Positions 20,985 through 32,439 of a stretch of 64,000 nucleotides of DNA are shown piece after piece. A program made the translations under genes and the position numbers. Numbering within the stretch: the stretch's first letter is position 1; every line of letters begins with the position of its first letter. Source of the DNA: Lithodes maja (taxonomy: Eukaryota > Arthropoda > Malacostraca > Decapoda > Lithodidae). The DNA lies in the NCBI GenBank assembly GCA_037953745.1, contig JBAKBP010001606.1, positions 33,271-97,270 on the forward strand, written 5' to 3'. The notes below the pieces were generated by a model, which was not told where the DNA came from, searched no databases, and worked only from the letters and a program-made list of their open reading frames with translations.

Positions 20985-21545
20985 TACACATGTGCGAGAA
21001 GGTTTCATGAGATTAACGGACAGGTAACGTGTTAGTAATGTATGATTGGATGACCACAATTTGGTCTGTTGAATAATCATCTAGGGAATAATTATGTAAG
21101 AGCCTGAGTGAGGCAGCCCACTTCCGTATATCGTGTGATCTAGCAAGAACGCCCGGATTACTCTCCCTGATAACTTCTACTAACAAAGCTGCCAACTTCC
21201 GCTTTTGAAGATGTTTACCTGTCCGTGAAACCCAGAGGGACCCTGCCTGAGATGGCTGAGACTCCTGCATATATATAATGAGCGATTGCACCGGGCAAAG
21301 TAAATGGTGTTTATCGCCCTGTTTCAGAGCTGGCACTTCGAACTCTGTAAATACATGGTTACTATGTTCATTCTTAGCGATAAAATTAGGAGCAGGTGCA
21401 ATATGGACACTCATGTTGCACCTCGAGAACCTTAATCAAGATGGCCCCGAACTCATCGCCGCCAACTTAGACACCCTGTCACCCGTGGCCAGTGCCATCA
21501 GAAAAAATGGCTTTCTTAAGTCTTAACTCATAAGGAAGATTTCGA
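20985..21545 (-). pseudogene. DIRS tyrosine recombinase, broken
   Basis: Catalytic domain of a tyrosine recombinase, which integrates the circular cDNA of DIRS elements. Minus-strand frames show the first Arg box GDRVSKL (about 21471-21488), LLCPVQSLIIYM, then SHDIRKWAAS (the H-x-x-R box, 21109-21138) and, in another frame, LLTRYLSV with the nucleophilic Tyr (about 21021-21035). An in-frame stop sits near 21434 and a frameshift lies between the HxxR box and the Tyr, so the enzyme is dead although all catalytic residues are still encoded. Confidence 0.8.
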
Positions 21546-22078
21546 CAATATTTACGGCAATTAAGCATTTCAAGGGTTAAATCAAGAGACCAGGTGGGTG
21601 TGAGTTGACGTGGTGGAGGGCGAAGATGGAAGCAAGACCGCATGAACCCCTTCTCCTCCGCCTCTGGTATGGACAGACCAGTTAAATCGAAAAAAGGCGT
21701 CTAAATAGCCGTGAGGTGATTCTTTACTGTGATTACTGACAACTTACGCATTTCAAAGAGATAATTTAAATATTTAAATATCAGTGCCACCGAGGACTGC
21801 TGTGGTCAGTTTCTACGATCCAGGTAGTAAAGGCTTTCCAATGGGATTGATACTGTCTTTGTGTTCATAATGTATACTGATTGATCAACTTTTGAGTCAC
21901 GCTTTCCCCAAACGGGCCTAGCCACTTGGCCTTCTAAATATCCACAAGGCAAAAGTCAGCGAGGTCTTGAGGTTTCCAATTGCGTCTAAGTGGAAGCACG
22001 AGATCGGGAGTGACACCGGGTTCTCGCACCACATCTTCAATTGATTGTACCAAACTTAGGCTGGCCACATCGGCGCTA
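21546..22078 (-). pseudogene. DIRS region between RNase H and recombinase, degraded
   Basis: Mostly frame-broken. The frame 21934-22131 continues the pol protein past RNase H (CKVIHKLRDYHGHG, following an IYLFPPPDASL segment in the adjoining frame), as in other DIRS pol proteins. Nothing else is recognised. Confidence 0.5.
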
Positions 22079-23824
22079 TTATCGAGACCATGCCCATGAT
22101 AATCCCGTAGTTTGTGAATTACTTTGCACATTAAGGATGCGTCTGGAGGTGGAAATAGATAAATGGAGATCCATTTGTTTCAGTCTACCAGAAATGCGTC
22201 TGGACCTCCCGCCGGAGTCTGGCTCCGGCGTGTGAGGTACTGAGGCAACTTGTGATTTGCCTCTGACGCGAACAAGTCCAATTGAGTATGGTATGGCTCC
22301 GCAATCATCTCCTGAAAGACGGTTTGCTTGAGAGCCCATTCTACTAGAGTGCTCTGTCTCCGAGACAGAGCGTCTGCCCATACGTTCGCCACGCCGGGCA
22401 GATATGTTGCATAAAGATAATTCTCTAGCCTTGCAGCCAGATGAAAGATCTTTTCCGACAACCCTTGTAACACTCGAGATCTCACTGACGCTTTCTTCTG
22501 AATGCACGTGACTGCAGTCAGATTGTCTGTCCTGAAGGCCAAAGACTTTCCCGCCAAGTTTAAGCCGTGGTCCTTTAGAAAAAATAGGGGGACTAACAAC
22601 TTCTTGGCATTGATGTGAAGATGATTTAACCTGGACCATAGACCCTGACCCTGACGATCTAGGTTCGACTGGTACCCCCAACCCAGGGTACCTGACACGT
22701 CCGTATCTATCCAGACCATCAGAGGAGGAGCTGTCCATGTCAAGGAGGAGTGAATTACTTCTGGCTTCGCCCAAGCCGCCAGTAGGTTGTAGAATAACTT
22801 TGGAATTTTTTCGCTGCGTTACTGTTGACAACAGCGGAAACCACCTGTTTCCTTCCAAAATAATTTGTTTTACCTTCAGATGACCTAACGGGACCGTCAG
22901 CTGTATCCAATTGAGTGAACCCACCAGAGACTCCAAGATTCTCCTTGTGGTAGTCAGAGCATGAAGAAACCGAAAGAGTTTCATCCGAAACCTCTGACGG
23001 TTGTCCTCACTCTGACTCACAGTGAGTAACTCAGTATCCCAGATAAGGCCCACACATTGGATCGTTCTTGCGGGGTTCAAGGTTGACTTTGCCAAATTCA
23101 CCTTGAATCCCAAGGCAGCTCCATGACTTAATACCTGATTTACATGTTGGAGGCAAATTATTTTGGATTGAGCTACTATCAACCAGTCGTCGAGATACCA
23201 TAGAACCATGATTCCCTGATTCAGCAATGGTAGCAAAGCCTGGCGGACCAATTTTGTGAAAATTCGGGGTGCTATATTTAAACCAAAGGTCATTCTTTGA
23301 AAGACAAACGTTTGATCCCCGTTGGGCAAAGCTAGGTATTTTTGAAAACGCTTGTTTATAGGGACATGCCAATAGGCATCTCTGAGATCGATGGAACACA
23401 TCCAACACTGCAGCGGGAGTGTCAATCTGATCTGATTCACAGTCAGCATCCTGAACGACTGATTGTGAATGGGAGTGTTCAGATAGGACAGGTCGATCAC
23501 TGGCCTCATCTGAACACTTTCCCTCTTTGGCACCAGGAATATCCGGGACGTGAACACGGGTTCATTTAAAAGACTGGGGATAATGATCTTTTTGAAGGCC
23601 ATCTCGTTGACGACGGATCCCACCTCTAATGAAACAATATTGAATTCTGTGGGGATACGTAAACGAGGTCGCCGGGACCACCGCCATGAGAGGCCCTTCC
23701 CGACCACTGTCCTTGCCCATGTTCGCCAGGGCCATGCTCGGTTACAATCCCGGTAACTGCCAGTCGCATGACTGGTATTGTCCGGCAGAACTACCCTCGG
23801 ATCCGGCTCGCCTTGCCTTGGCAC
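22079..23824 (-). pseudogene. DIRS reverse transcriptase-RNase H, frameshifted
   Basis: RT of the DIRS group: NEPVFTSRIFLVPKR, MRPVIDLSYLN, CSIDLRDAYWHVPI (catalytic D), FVFQRMTFGLNIAPRIFTKL, LWYLDDWLIVAQ (catalytic DD, about 23182-23199), KSTLNPARTIQCVGLIWD. Near 22750 the frame shifts; RNase H is in 22180-22743 with WIDTDVSGTLGWGY, INAKKLLVPLF, FRTDNLTAVTCIQ and WADALSRR. A further shift near 22165 ends the reading. The long open RT frame shows moderate rather than ancient decay. Confidence 0.88.
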
Positions 23825-24057
23825 TGGGAGTGAGAGAGTTGCATGGTATCTCAGTTTTTTGGATTGGACGGTTGTGACTCTGACTTAGGATTGGGGGGAT
23901 GAGAGGCCTTGCTATCATTGCTACCGGGTTTACCCCTAGACTGCCCCCTGAACCATTTCCCTCTACCCCTGGGCTGGCCGCATCCTCGAGACGTACCGCT
24001 GCTTCCAGGGCCTGTGTAAGTCTTTGGTGACTGAAATGACTGTGATTGACCACGAAA

Positions 24058-24588
24058 TTAACTCTTATTAGATTTAGGTTTAAATGCTGGCTCACCCTTC
24101 GGCTTGGAAGCAGTGGCATTCTGAGAGTCTAATAGGAAGTTAACGGTGCGCCAGGCATCCTCAGAGACGAGGGTTTTAGTGAAGACATTAGATAAAATCA
24201 ATCTCCTACCAATCTCTACAGGGAGTCTCCGAACCAGGTAAACCCTCAGATCTTGCCGAACCCACACAGCCTCGAAGAGAGCAGTGCAAATATCACCAAG
24301 GGACTCAATGGAATTCTGGAGTAAAAGGCACCTAGTAAGAGAGAGAGCTTTATGGGTGCCAGCGTCCGTGACTGACTCAGTCGTCCTGGCCAGAGAGGCC
24401 GCAAGCTGGCGGCTGAGCAGGTATTGGGACGCTAACCTCCAGGCCTTCTGCCACATTTTAAAATCTGTATCTATCTGTACCTGTGTGGGAGAACAAAAGA
24501 GTTCTGACAATTGACAAATAGACAACTTCGGTGCCCCCAAAAAATAAAAAATATTATCTGGGATCCCTTCCGCCTTGCCTACCGGCAT
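24058..24588 (-). pseudogene. DIRS gag, C-terminal part
   Basis: Frame ending at a stop at 24058, just upstream (in element sense) of the RT. It contains KMWQKAWRLASQYLLSRQLA and YLVRRLPVEIGRRL, a helical composition, and a basic tail (KPKGEPAFKPKSNKS). Gag assignment comes from position before RT and from general resemblance to DIRS gag C-termini. The 24682-24864 stretch extends it upstream in another frame, up to the MITE. Confidence 0.6.
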
Positions 24589-24904
24589 AGAGAACCAATG
24601 ATGATCCTCTTGCGGGAGCTGATGACTGCTCTTGTTAGTAATACTGCTGGCAAACAGCTGGGCCTCCTGCCCCCATGCCGCTCATGGCCCCGACTCCCCG
24701 CCACTAATATGAACTACGGACGTACCAGCGTCGTCCCGAAAAGGTACTGACTTTAATTCTGGGGTCATTCCCTGTAACAGTTTTATATCATTTAACCCAT
24801 CTGATTTAGTCCAATCTGAAAATAGTTTCCCAGATGATGCGGGAGGCAAGGCAGGGGATGGCATGTAGACAAAATATTCAGGATGATAAATGGTGGGGAT
24901 GACT

Positions 24905-25381
24905 TTAACACCTTAAGAGTGGGTGGAGGAGTATATTTGATGTGCCGCCCAGCACACGTAAACGAGCTTGTTTCCGTGCTCATTTTCATGCATAAACAAG
25001 AGCCAGAGCGTAATACAAGTATGCATCCTTGAAAGGGCGTTAATTCAGCTTTCCAATGACACCAGAACCATCCTTCTACGATCACTGGTTGTCTTGCAAC
25101 GATCGTGCAACCGAAGGGCAAAATCGGTAAAATATGGTCATTTTCTTACATTATTACGTGTGAAACGAGTGAGAGAGGGTGGAGTACAAAGGAGTACATC
25201 TCAGTAGCTTCACGGCCACCGTGGCGAGCGGTCATGAGGTAACCTACGCTCCTCCCACAGCTCCGCTCTCTCTCAGAGCACATTACGTGCTCAAAATTGC
25301 ACTTGACAATAGCCGTGACCCGCCACATAGGACACATTTATTTCACTCGACAATAGCCGGGTGCCGCCAGTTAAGGGTTAA
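24905..25381. mobile_element. TTAA MITE, family A, copy 3 (inside DIRS gag)
   Basis: 469 bp between TTAA 24905-24908 and TTAA 25378-25381. Ends CACCTTAAGAG and, reversed, CCCTTAACTGGCGGC. It shares extended blocks with copies 1, 2 and 4 (TGCATAAACAAGAGCCAGAGCG, CCAATGACACCAGAA, GCAACGATCGTGCAACC). It interrupts the DIRS gag, so it is younger than the DIRS insertion. Confidence 0.88.
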
Positions 25382-25443
25382 CAATAACATCTAATACCTC
25401 ACCTAGTTGGTTCTAGGACCTCAATTTCTTAGCTGCACTCACC

Positions 25444-26887
25444 TTAATAACCCAATGTTCTAGCACAGGTCTCAACTGTAACTGTGGACTGTGCGACCTC
25501 GGGGCGAATGGCGGTAAGAACAGACCAGGACATATCAGGTCCATATAACAGGGGCATAGGGCCCTTCTTAAAAGGAAGTGAACAATCAAGGGGAGGTGGA
25601 ATAAGATCTGAGAACAACTTCAGATTGGAAGGTAAAATTGTGGCGGCTAACGAAGTGGTAGCCGCTGGAGTGGCTGTGGGTGGAGGAATGTTTACATCAA
25701 CTTGAGTCTGAACAGGTACCTGGCCTAGAGGTCTCACCGCCGGGGCCACAGGTCCTGTTACTTTAACCTGTCGCTCTCCCTTCACTTGTCTCATAAAGTC
25801 AAACCACTCCTGCAACTTCTCATTTGACACAAAAACTCCACTTTCTTGGTCTGACTGGGACGCAGACTGAGACATATCTGAGCCCTGCGTTCCGGAATGC
25901 TGAGAGGTTGGTCACTGGCCAGGCGGCAACCCCTCGGTGTCTGCTCCTTGTTGGCGTATGGTGAATCCCGGTGACCGGGCTGGGGGGGCTGGTAAAGCCT
26001 CCAACGAAGACTTGCCAGCCCGGGCAGCGGTATCATGTGTTTCTGTCTGTGTTAGGGGAACGCCGGGCTGAGATAAATAACCCAGGTTTAGGTCGGGGAT
26101 CCCATAATCCATGGGTTCCTGAAACGAATCAAGCTGGTCAGAGGAGCACTCATCCTCCTGACGGCTAGACAACACTTTTGCCACGCTCCGATCCCAATAC
26201 CGGAAGAGCTTTGGGTTCGGGCTGCACTCGGTGCGGGATCGTGAACCGATGTAATTGGCCGGAGACATTGCTGGCTGTGTCTCTAGGTGCCTCCTGTTGC
26301 GACGAAGAAGTACATTCCGGCTTGGGTGGCGGTAGCTGCGCCTTCTTCTTCGAGGAGGAGGATCTTTTGGAGTGCTTCCTTCTTTCCTTTCTATCATCGC
26401 CTGATGAGAATGCGGCGGAAAAGTCAGAGCGGCGTCTCTTTGACTCCTATTGAACAAGGAGCGAAGAGGACCTGGGAGCTGCTACGGGAGAGCGGGACTG
26501 ATCTCGCCTAGAAGATGACGAAGGCACTTCCGGCGGATTCTTGGTGATCTTGGGTCGCTTGGTTTGGCGGGAGGGAGCATCGCGAGTATCTGCCAAAGCC
26601 GGCGGTGTAACTGTTTGCTTTACATTAGAACTACCGGAAACATAGGCAGAAGGCTCTGGTTTAAGAAAATCCTCTAACAACGGGTCATCCAACTGTAAAG
26701 ATTTATGAGCAACTGTCTTACAGTATGTTACATATTCTGATTTTATGTGGAGCAAAATTGTCTTGGATAACCACTGGCCACGAGACCTGTCCAAACACGG
26801 CACACATTTAACGCACAAAAGATGACCAATGACCGCTAAATTCTTGCACCCCAAGGCGGAGCAAAACGCAAAGCTACTCTTATCCAT
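25444..26887 (-). pseudogene. DIRS gag, N-terminal part, in three frames
   Basis: Starts at ATG 26885-26887 in the frame 26447-26887, which has a Cys-rich N-terminus (CSALGCKNLA...CVKCVPC). The reading then moves to 25912-26457 (Arg/Ser-rich, RRRRRSYRHPSRN) and to 25444-25875 (EWFDFMRQVKG). The three pieces tile the gag region upstream of MITE copy 3. No zinc knuckle of CCHC type is seen; the N-terminal CxxxxC...CVKC set could be a zinc finger. Function is inferred from position only. Confidence 0.6.
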
Positions 26888-28312
26888 GGCTCCCTCCCGC
26901 TGGGGAGATGCAGATCCTCCTAGGTATCCAGACTGTGAACCTGAGGGTGAGAAATTTCAAGAATCAATGCTCATAAGAACACGCTAGGCTGGAAAAGCTA
27001 AAATTAAAAATAACTCCAACAATAAAGAGACAAACAACTTGAATAACACTATACAATCTTATTTCCCCTTACGTTATATACATTCCCAAAAAATGTAACT
27101 GAGTAGTGAGTAGCCTCCCATGTACTACTGGTGTATACAACTTCTTACCTAAGTGACCAACAGTGACCTAATCCCATCTTATGAAAGAACTTGATCTGGC
27201 GACCAACGCTACTGTGAATCTATTTTCTTTAACTCGCGGCGGACCAACGCCCCGATATAAGCTACACAGATTACCGAGATGCTCAAGATAGGAGTGGGTG
27301 AGTTCGTTTCTCGGCTCACCCGTTTGATTCCCGGCGGAAGTGGCTCCCCACTGGTTAGCCACCAGGGGAACGTTCTGACAGTACCAAGCAACGAACATTT
27401 TCTTTGTTAAGCTTATGAGGCGGAAAAGATGTTTTAAGAGAGGCGGGTAGCCGGGCTCTCCCAAAAAGACATGTGTAGTAAAATGTCGGTCAACCAAAAT
27501 TAAACTAGACGCCGGTAAACAAAACAGACAAAATCCAACCTATCCAGTGCCAAACAAGGATATTCTGAATTCAACATAGATCTAGATGTTTCCGGAAGTT
27601 TCCCGGCGGCGGAACCGCTTGAAGCAACTAGAGGCACGTTGACTAAGTCTTACTTTAACAAATCCCGCCTGAATAGATAACCAACGTGCGTATATTATGG
27701 CATGGTTATACATTAAATAATACACAGTCAATAAATAACACTTCCTAGCCATAAGAATAAAACCTACATGAGGCCAACTAGAGGGGGGCAGATGTCGATG
27801 ATATCAATAAAAATAGCACAAACCTGCACTCCAGCGAAGACCAATCTCAACACGTAGCGATCAAGAAGCGTAGGTTGAAGAGCAGCATGGCTCCATGCAA
27901 GACCGCTCAGCTATGTGAGAAAATCTAAAATGCAATAGCCCATATTTAGAGCATACTGTTGCACACCCAAAGTGGACCGAACAACAGGCCCCGGTTCACT
28001 AAAAGAAGCCTCATGACTAACAAGCGAATTAAATACGAGCTAGGGTAATGGAACAAGCACGTGGGAGCCTCGCCTTATCACAACGAGGACTCCGTCTAAC
28101 ACACTTGCCTTTACTAAGTACCCGGAAAACAGTCTCCAGGGCCAGAGAAAGGACGTACACAGCCTACTCCTAGTCTATAAGCTGCCTGACCTCAGCACTT
28201 AGCCTGTACATAATTATGAGAAAAAGACTCACCATGTCCGAGGATAGGTGAAGAATAAAGGAGTGCTGGCACACCCACGAGGCACATCCGCCACATCTGG
28301 GCCCAGGCAAAG
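26888..28312 (-). other. DIRS 5' leader, non-coding
   Basis: About 1.4 kb between gag and the right terminal repeat. Only short frames with no recognisable domain. It is longer than I would expect for a DIRS leader, so another insertion may be hidden here; I could not define its borders. Confidence 0.5.
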
Positions 28313-28618
28313 TAAGGACGAGAGATCGCTTCGATGAGCGGGGCGAAGCGTGCGGGAGACAGCAGATGCATGAGAAGCGCAAGGCTAGATCAAGTTTAAT
28401 TTTAATTTTTCTATTATTTTTTGCCAGTTTTTTCTAATAGTGGTACCCACATCATATTATAGGACGAGTCTGTGAGTGTTTTTTTAGAGCATTTCGCTCA
28501 CGATGTGTGGCAATTGTATTTTGTTCTCTCCTGGGCAGGAAGTTTGAAAGGCAAGCTTGAGTTCAAAGATTGGCCATAAACAATGTTAAGGCATTGTCAA
28601 TGATGAAGGGGCCACTAA
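28313..28618. repeat. DIRS right terminal repeat (5' end of element)
   Basis: Reverse complement of about 19905-20207 with scattered mismatches, for example the block GCTTCGATGAGCGGGGCGAAGC and the block CTCTCCTGGGCAGGAAGTTTG. It ends ...CACTAATAAAT at the border with the MITE. Confidence 0.88.
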
Positions 28619-28679
28619 TAAATATGCCCGCTTGGCAGGTAGTTGATGTTACAAACGGCCCCGATTTTTTGGGTGTTAA

Positions 28680-29012
28680 CATAAATATTTTTACATTAAC
28701 CCTATTAGATAGTATTTAGAGTTTTCTGCATTTCATTAGTTAGGAGCATTGCATTTACTGGTATTCTTGTATGTTACCTTTACACCCTTCTTCCATTTTT
28801 TTTCCTTTATTCTACTGCATTGTGAATTAATATTGTATGTTTATATTGTGTGTTATTAAGGTTGGTATCTACAGTGGTTTAATGACTGGCTTGTTTGGAG
28901 CAGCGTTTTGACAGCCACCATCAACCTACTGAGATACTAACCCTTGTGTCTCATGTGTTAGGCTACTGCATTGGACTCTTCCCATGGTTTTTGTTTCGTA
29001 ATATTCTTGGTT
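28680..29012. other. No gene recognised
   Basis: AT-rich between the TTAA border at 28676-28679 and the MITE remnant at 29013. It may be the continuation of the site into which MITE copy 2 inserted (possibly gypsy-1 LTR), but I could not match it. Confidence 0.4.
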
Positions 29013-29134
29013 CCTCGTCTTTCTCTCAGAGCCAAATATTGCTCAAAATTGCACACCGCCTGAAGTCGGTCCCCGCCACATAGTCCTTTCTTCTCTAGAC
29101 CGACTTAAGTCCGGCGCCGCCAGACAAGGGTTAA
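29013..29134. mobile_element. TTAA MITE, family A, copy 5, right-end remnant
   Basis: About 120 bp matching the right end of copy 3 (CTCTCAGAGC, GCTCAAAATTGCAC, CCGCCACATAG, GCCGCCAG...AAGGGTTAA) and ending in TTAA at 29131-29134. The left part is missing. The TTAA abuts the LINE that starts at 29135. Confidence 0.75.
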
Positions 29135-29436
29135 ATGTCAGTAAGCACATTTTAAACTCTATTCTGGCCTTGATGTGGAAGCCAGTATAGATCTATTAGA
29201 TATTATGTGGTGGGTGTTCTGGGTGGAAGTGAAAATATTAGTCTAGCACACCTATTGAGAACAGACTGGAGTTTCTTCAAAGTAGACCAATGAAAAATGA
29301 ATTACAGTAATCAATTCTAGATATAACAAATTAATGAATGAGGGTCAAAAGAGATTCCTTGCTCAAGAACTTCCTTATAGCATAAAGGTTACGAATGTAA
29401 AGGTAACAACTCTTCATGACACTATTTATATGATTT

Positions 29437-29798
29437 TTAACCCCTTAAGACGGGGCCGTTTGTTGACATGACCTAGCTGCCAGGCTGGTATATTTACTGA
29501 AAACGAGCTTCATTCCATGCTCTTTTCCATGCATAAAGAAGAGCCAGAACGTAATACAATTATGTATCCGTGAAAGAGCGATAATAGAGCTTACCAATGA
29601 CACCTGAATCACCTTGTATGATCACGGGTTATCCTGTAGCGATCGCGCAACCACGGAGGTGAAAATACCCTAAATTAATAAGGTCATTTCCTCATTTTTT
29701 TAATGTGCTCAAAATGCCGCCCTCATATGACGGGTACCGGAGGAAAGTCCATTTATCTCTCGCCCGTCATATGGCGGTCACCGCGGCTTGAGTGTTAA
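29437..29798. mobile_element. TTAA MITE, family A, copy 4 (inside the L2-like LINE)
   Basis: 354 bp between TTAA 29437-29440 and TTAA 29795-29798. Termini CCCCTTAAGACGGGG and, reversed, CACTCAAGCCGCGG. Shares the internal blocks of family A (CATGCATAAAGAAGAGCCAGAA, CCAATGACACCTGAATCA). Shorter than copies 1-3 because an internal segment is missing. A subterminal inverted repeat around CGTCATATG is visible in copies 2 and 4. Confidence 0.85.
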
Positions 29799-31170
29799 AG
29801 TTCAGATTTTTGATGAATACAATGCCCAAGTTCCTCACTGATTCCAAAGGTTGGAGCTGTGATTCACCGAATTCTAGACATCCAAAATCTTCATGGACAC
29901 TATTTCTCAAAATACCATTTATGACTATAATCTCTGTCTTGTTGTCATTCAATTTGAGCTTCCTTCTAGTCATCCAGATCTTCAAGTCTGATAAGAGTGA
30001 TGAAAATGTATTCTATACCTCATTGATATTGTTAAATTCAATATACAACTGTGAATCATCTGCATAGAAATTATATTTAACATTATGTGCATCCAGTAGG
30101 GATGAAAGACTAGAGACATAGATAATAAACAACACAGGGTCAAGAACTGATCCCTGAGGCACCCTGAACTTTAGCGATGATGGTTCTGACATGAAGCCTC
30201 CAATGGCAACACGTTGACTGCGATCGGCATTATATGACTGAAGAAGCAGGAGTGTATCTCCCTGCACACCAAAACCAGAAAGGTATCTCAGGAGCAACTG
30301 ATGGTCAACAGTATCAAACGCTGCAGAGAGATCCAACAAAACCAAAAGAGAACACAGTCCATAACATGTATGCGAGACTAAATCATTATAAATTCTGCTC
30401 AGGCCTGTCTCTGTTGAGTGGAGCTTCCTATAAGCAGACTGACACTGGGGAATATCACTGTTCCGCTCCAGAAAAGACAGCAACTGGTTCAGTATTGCAC
30501 GCTCGACAATCTTAGACAGAAATGGCAGGTTAGACACAGGGCGATAGTTTACCAAACTATCATAATCTAGACCTGCCCTCTTCAGTAAAGGCCGATTTAA
30601 GGCATGTTTCTCAGAGTTTGGAAAACTATTTTCCTCAAAGATACGATTGACAATTGCAGCAATGAAAAGTGATGCAGTCTCATAAGCTGTAATTATCTTG
30701 TATACATTTATCGGGTCCAATGAACAGAATGTTGTATTGAGTTCTCTTATGTATGTCAAGGCATTTAGGGAGTTAATCGGCTGAAAATGTGTGAAGGCAG
30801 AGTCTACGGCCAACGGGTGAGAAGGGACCACAGAGTACTCTCCAAGAGCAGGGGTATTGTTAAACTAATTTCTGATTTGAGCAATTTTGTCGGCAAAGAA
30901 AGGTGAAAATGTTGATGCAAGATCAGCAGCTGAGACAGATGAGGGGAGAACCTGAGAAGAACGCTGGCCAGTTAAGTTGTTAAGAATTGAAAAAAGTAGT
31001 TTCTGGTCACCTCTGCTGGAATCGATTCGACCAGTATAATACTCGATCTTGCATTGTGTAATTTTGACGGTGATAGCTCTACGAGCAGCAACATAATCTA
31101 AACGAGAGGATTCAGTTCTGTGCCGGCGCCACAGATGCTCTGACCGTCTCCTCCTCTTGCGTAAAGCCAC
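29799..31170 (-). pseudogene. L2-like LINE reverse transcriptase, broken
   Basis: RT core in 30013-30831: YRPVSNLPFLSKIVERAIL, QSAYRKLHSTETGL, LDLSAAFDTVDHQLLLRYL (catalytic D), FRVPQGSVLDPVLFIIY (GVPQGS with G changed to R) and FYADDSQLY (about 30050-30076). Upstream domain in 30865-31170. The post-RT frame 29767-29985 (KIWMTRRKLKLNDNKTEII) follows after a shift, its first codons lying at the MITE border. Residues past the MITE continue at 29135-29436 with several stops. Confidence 0.8.
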
Positions 31171-31202
31171 TACACTTGAATCATACCATGGAGCATCATC
31201 CT

Positions 31203-31945
31203 TTATCCATATTTCCTTGTCAATCTCAAGGCAATCACGGTCTTGAATATATTACAACTTATATTTTCTTGATTCAAATTACAATATTTACGAAAGGTTA
31301 TTTTCTTGATATAAGATAAGGGTTTTGGTGCATTCACTTTAAAGGAGATAATGTCATGGTCAGACACCCTATGGCCGAAAGGAAAAACTTCAATATTATT
31401 TACAAGGTTGGATTCACTCTGGGAGAGGACCAGATCACGGGTATGCCCTGAAGCATGTGTAGGGTCAACCACAAGTTTAAACAAACTATACATGTCAACA
31501 AGTTCCAGCAATTCAGATCAATAAGGTTTAATTCCAGGTGTGTCGACCCAATAGTAAAAATCACCGCAAAACAAAAGTTTTTCGCTCTTTGCGGAGAAAC
31601 ATTCCAAGAATGTGCTAAATTCTTCCATAAAGAGTCTATCTGACCTGGACGATAGATAATCGCTAACCTAATTATCTGGCCGTGGGTATTGATGGCAACC
31701 ACCATGCATAAAGCCGGCTGATCAGGAGGAACACATTTGATATTCGACAAGGAAAGGGAATACACAAATGCCACACCACCACCAACAGCATGTGTGGGAA
31801 TGTGAAGCATAGCATGTGTCTTAGGAAGAGCCGCCTTAACAATACCAAAATCGAACTCAAGCAACCAGGTCTCTGTCAGACAAAGAATATCAAATCAGAA
31901 TTAATTTAACATTTCAATAATATTAATCATCTTATTTCGCATAGA
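31203..31945 (-). pseudogene. L2-like LINE endonuclease, broken
   Basis: Minus-strand frames 31400-31864 and 31203-31511 cover an APE-type nuclease: ILCLTETWLLEF (near 31865-31895, before the longest frame), GGGVAFVYS, IIRLAIIYRP, and VSDHDIISFKV (SDH motif). The central GDFN block is frameshifted. N-terminal start lost. Confidence 0.7.
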
Positions 31946-31950
31946 TCGTA

Positions 31951-32439
31951 TAATTATTCAACAAGCCTCCCCTCAGCGAACCCTCCACGGCTGTCATAAA
32001 TTTCTTGACGCGGGGAATCTTATTCCTCAACTTCAATCCCTCACTTTCGCCACTCACCCCTCCCTTTTCTCTTCCGTCCTTTCCTCCTCCACTCGCGCCT
32101 CCCTCTTCTCGTCAAATACCATTTCTTCACTCTCCCAGCCTCCAACTATCCTCCACCTCCCTCCTCCAACCCTCCTTCCCTTCCCTATCCAACGCCTCAA
32201 TCATGTCTTCAACCTTCTTTATAACCACAACTTTCCTTTCACTTCTGTCCGGTTTATCTTCCTCAACATCACCATTCTACTTCTACTAAATTAATTAAGA
32301 AGGACCAATGTTATTCTGAGGCTTTATTGAGATCGTATTTACTCCATTGTGTCCTGGAGGTAGAATATATGCTAAAGAATATCGTCTAATGTAAACTTGG
32401 ATATGATGAAAAATACGTCATCGTGCTGAAGGGATTAAA
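31951..32439. other. No gene; C-rich tract and a small repeat shared with 36.7 kb
   Basis: Between about 32030 and 32200 the + strand is very rich in C and T (apparent Pro/Ser-rich frame 32005-32289, not believed). AATTAAGAAGGACCAATGTTA (32292-32312) and TTGAGATCGTAT (32326-32337) recur at 36714-36732 and 36957-36968, so a dispersed repeat spans both places. GTGCTGAAGGGATTAA at 32423-32438 has the look of a TTAA element end. Confidence 0.4.

Larger units (their letters stand above)
19852..28623 (-). mobile_element. DIRS-like tyrosine-recombinase retrotransposon
   Basis: About 8.3 kb without the MITE at 24905-25381. Minus-strand order: gag, RT-RNase H, tyrosine recombinase. Inverted terminal repeats: about 19905-20207 against 28313-28618. 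An internal complementary region near 20273-20371 is the reverse complement of the left end joined to the reverse complement of the right end, the arrangement known from DIRS1. The five bases TAAAT occur at both borders (19852-19856, 28619-28623) and, reversed, in the centre of the internal region (20343-20347). There is no target duplication, as expected for tyrosine-recombinase integration. Confidence 0.92.
19426..28679. mobile_element. TTAA MITE, family A, copy 2, split by a DIRS element
   Basis: Left part 19426-19856 and right part 28624-28679, each bounded by TTAA (19426-19429 and 28676-28679). The two halves join into about 479 bp, the same size as copy 1 (478 bp) and copy 3 (469 bp). 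The joined order matches the reverse complement of copy 4 (29437-29798) across the junction: ...AAGCTCGTTTT..GTAAAT then AT...GGCAGGTAG...AACGGCCCC. The split point is the insertion site of the DIRS element. Confidence 0.88.
29135..31950 (-). mobile_element. L2/CR1-group LINE, decayed
   Basis: APE-type LINE read right to left: endonuclease 31203-31945, spacer domain 30865-31170, RT 30013-30831, C-terminal part 29799-29985 and 29135-29436. It is interrupted by a TTAA MITE (29437-29798). The RT block FYADDSQLY and LLDLSAAFDTVDH fit the L2/Crack side of the CR1 group. The 3' end is not present; the copy is cut at 29135. Confidence 0.8.

Noticed and set aside
32005..32289. Pro/Ser-rich open frame
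   Set aside because: Translation of a C/T-rich tract; no start context, no domain, equally open in other frames.
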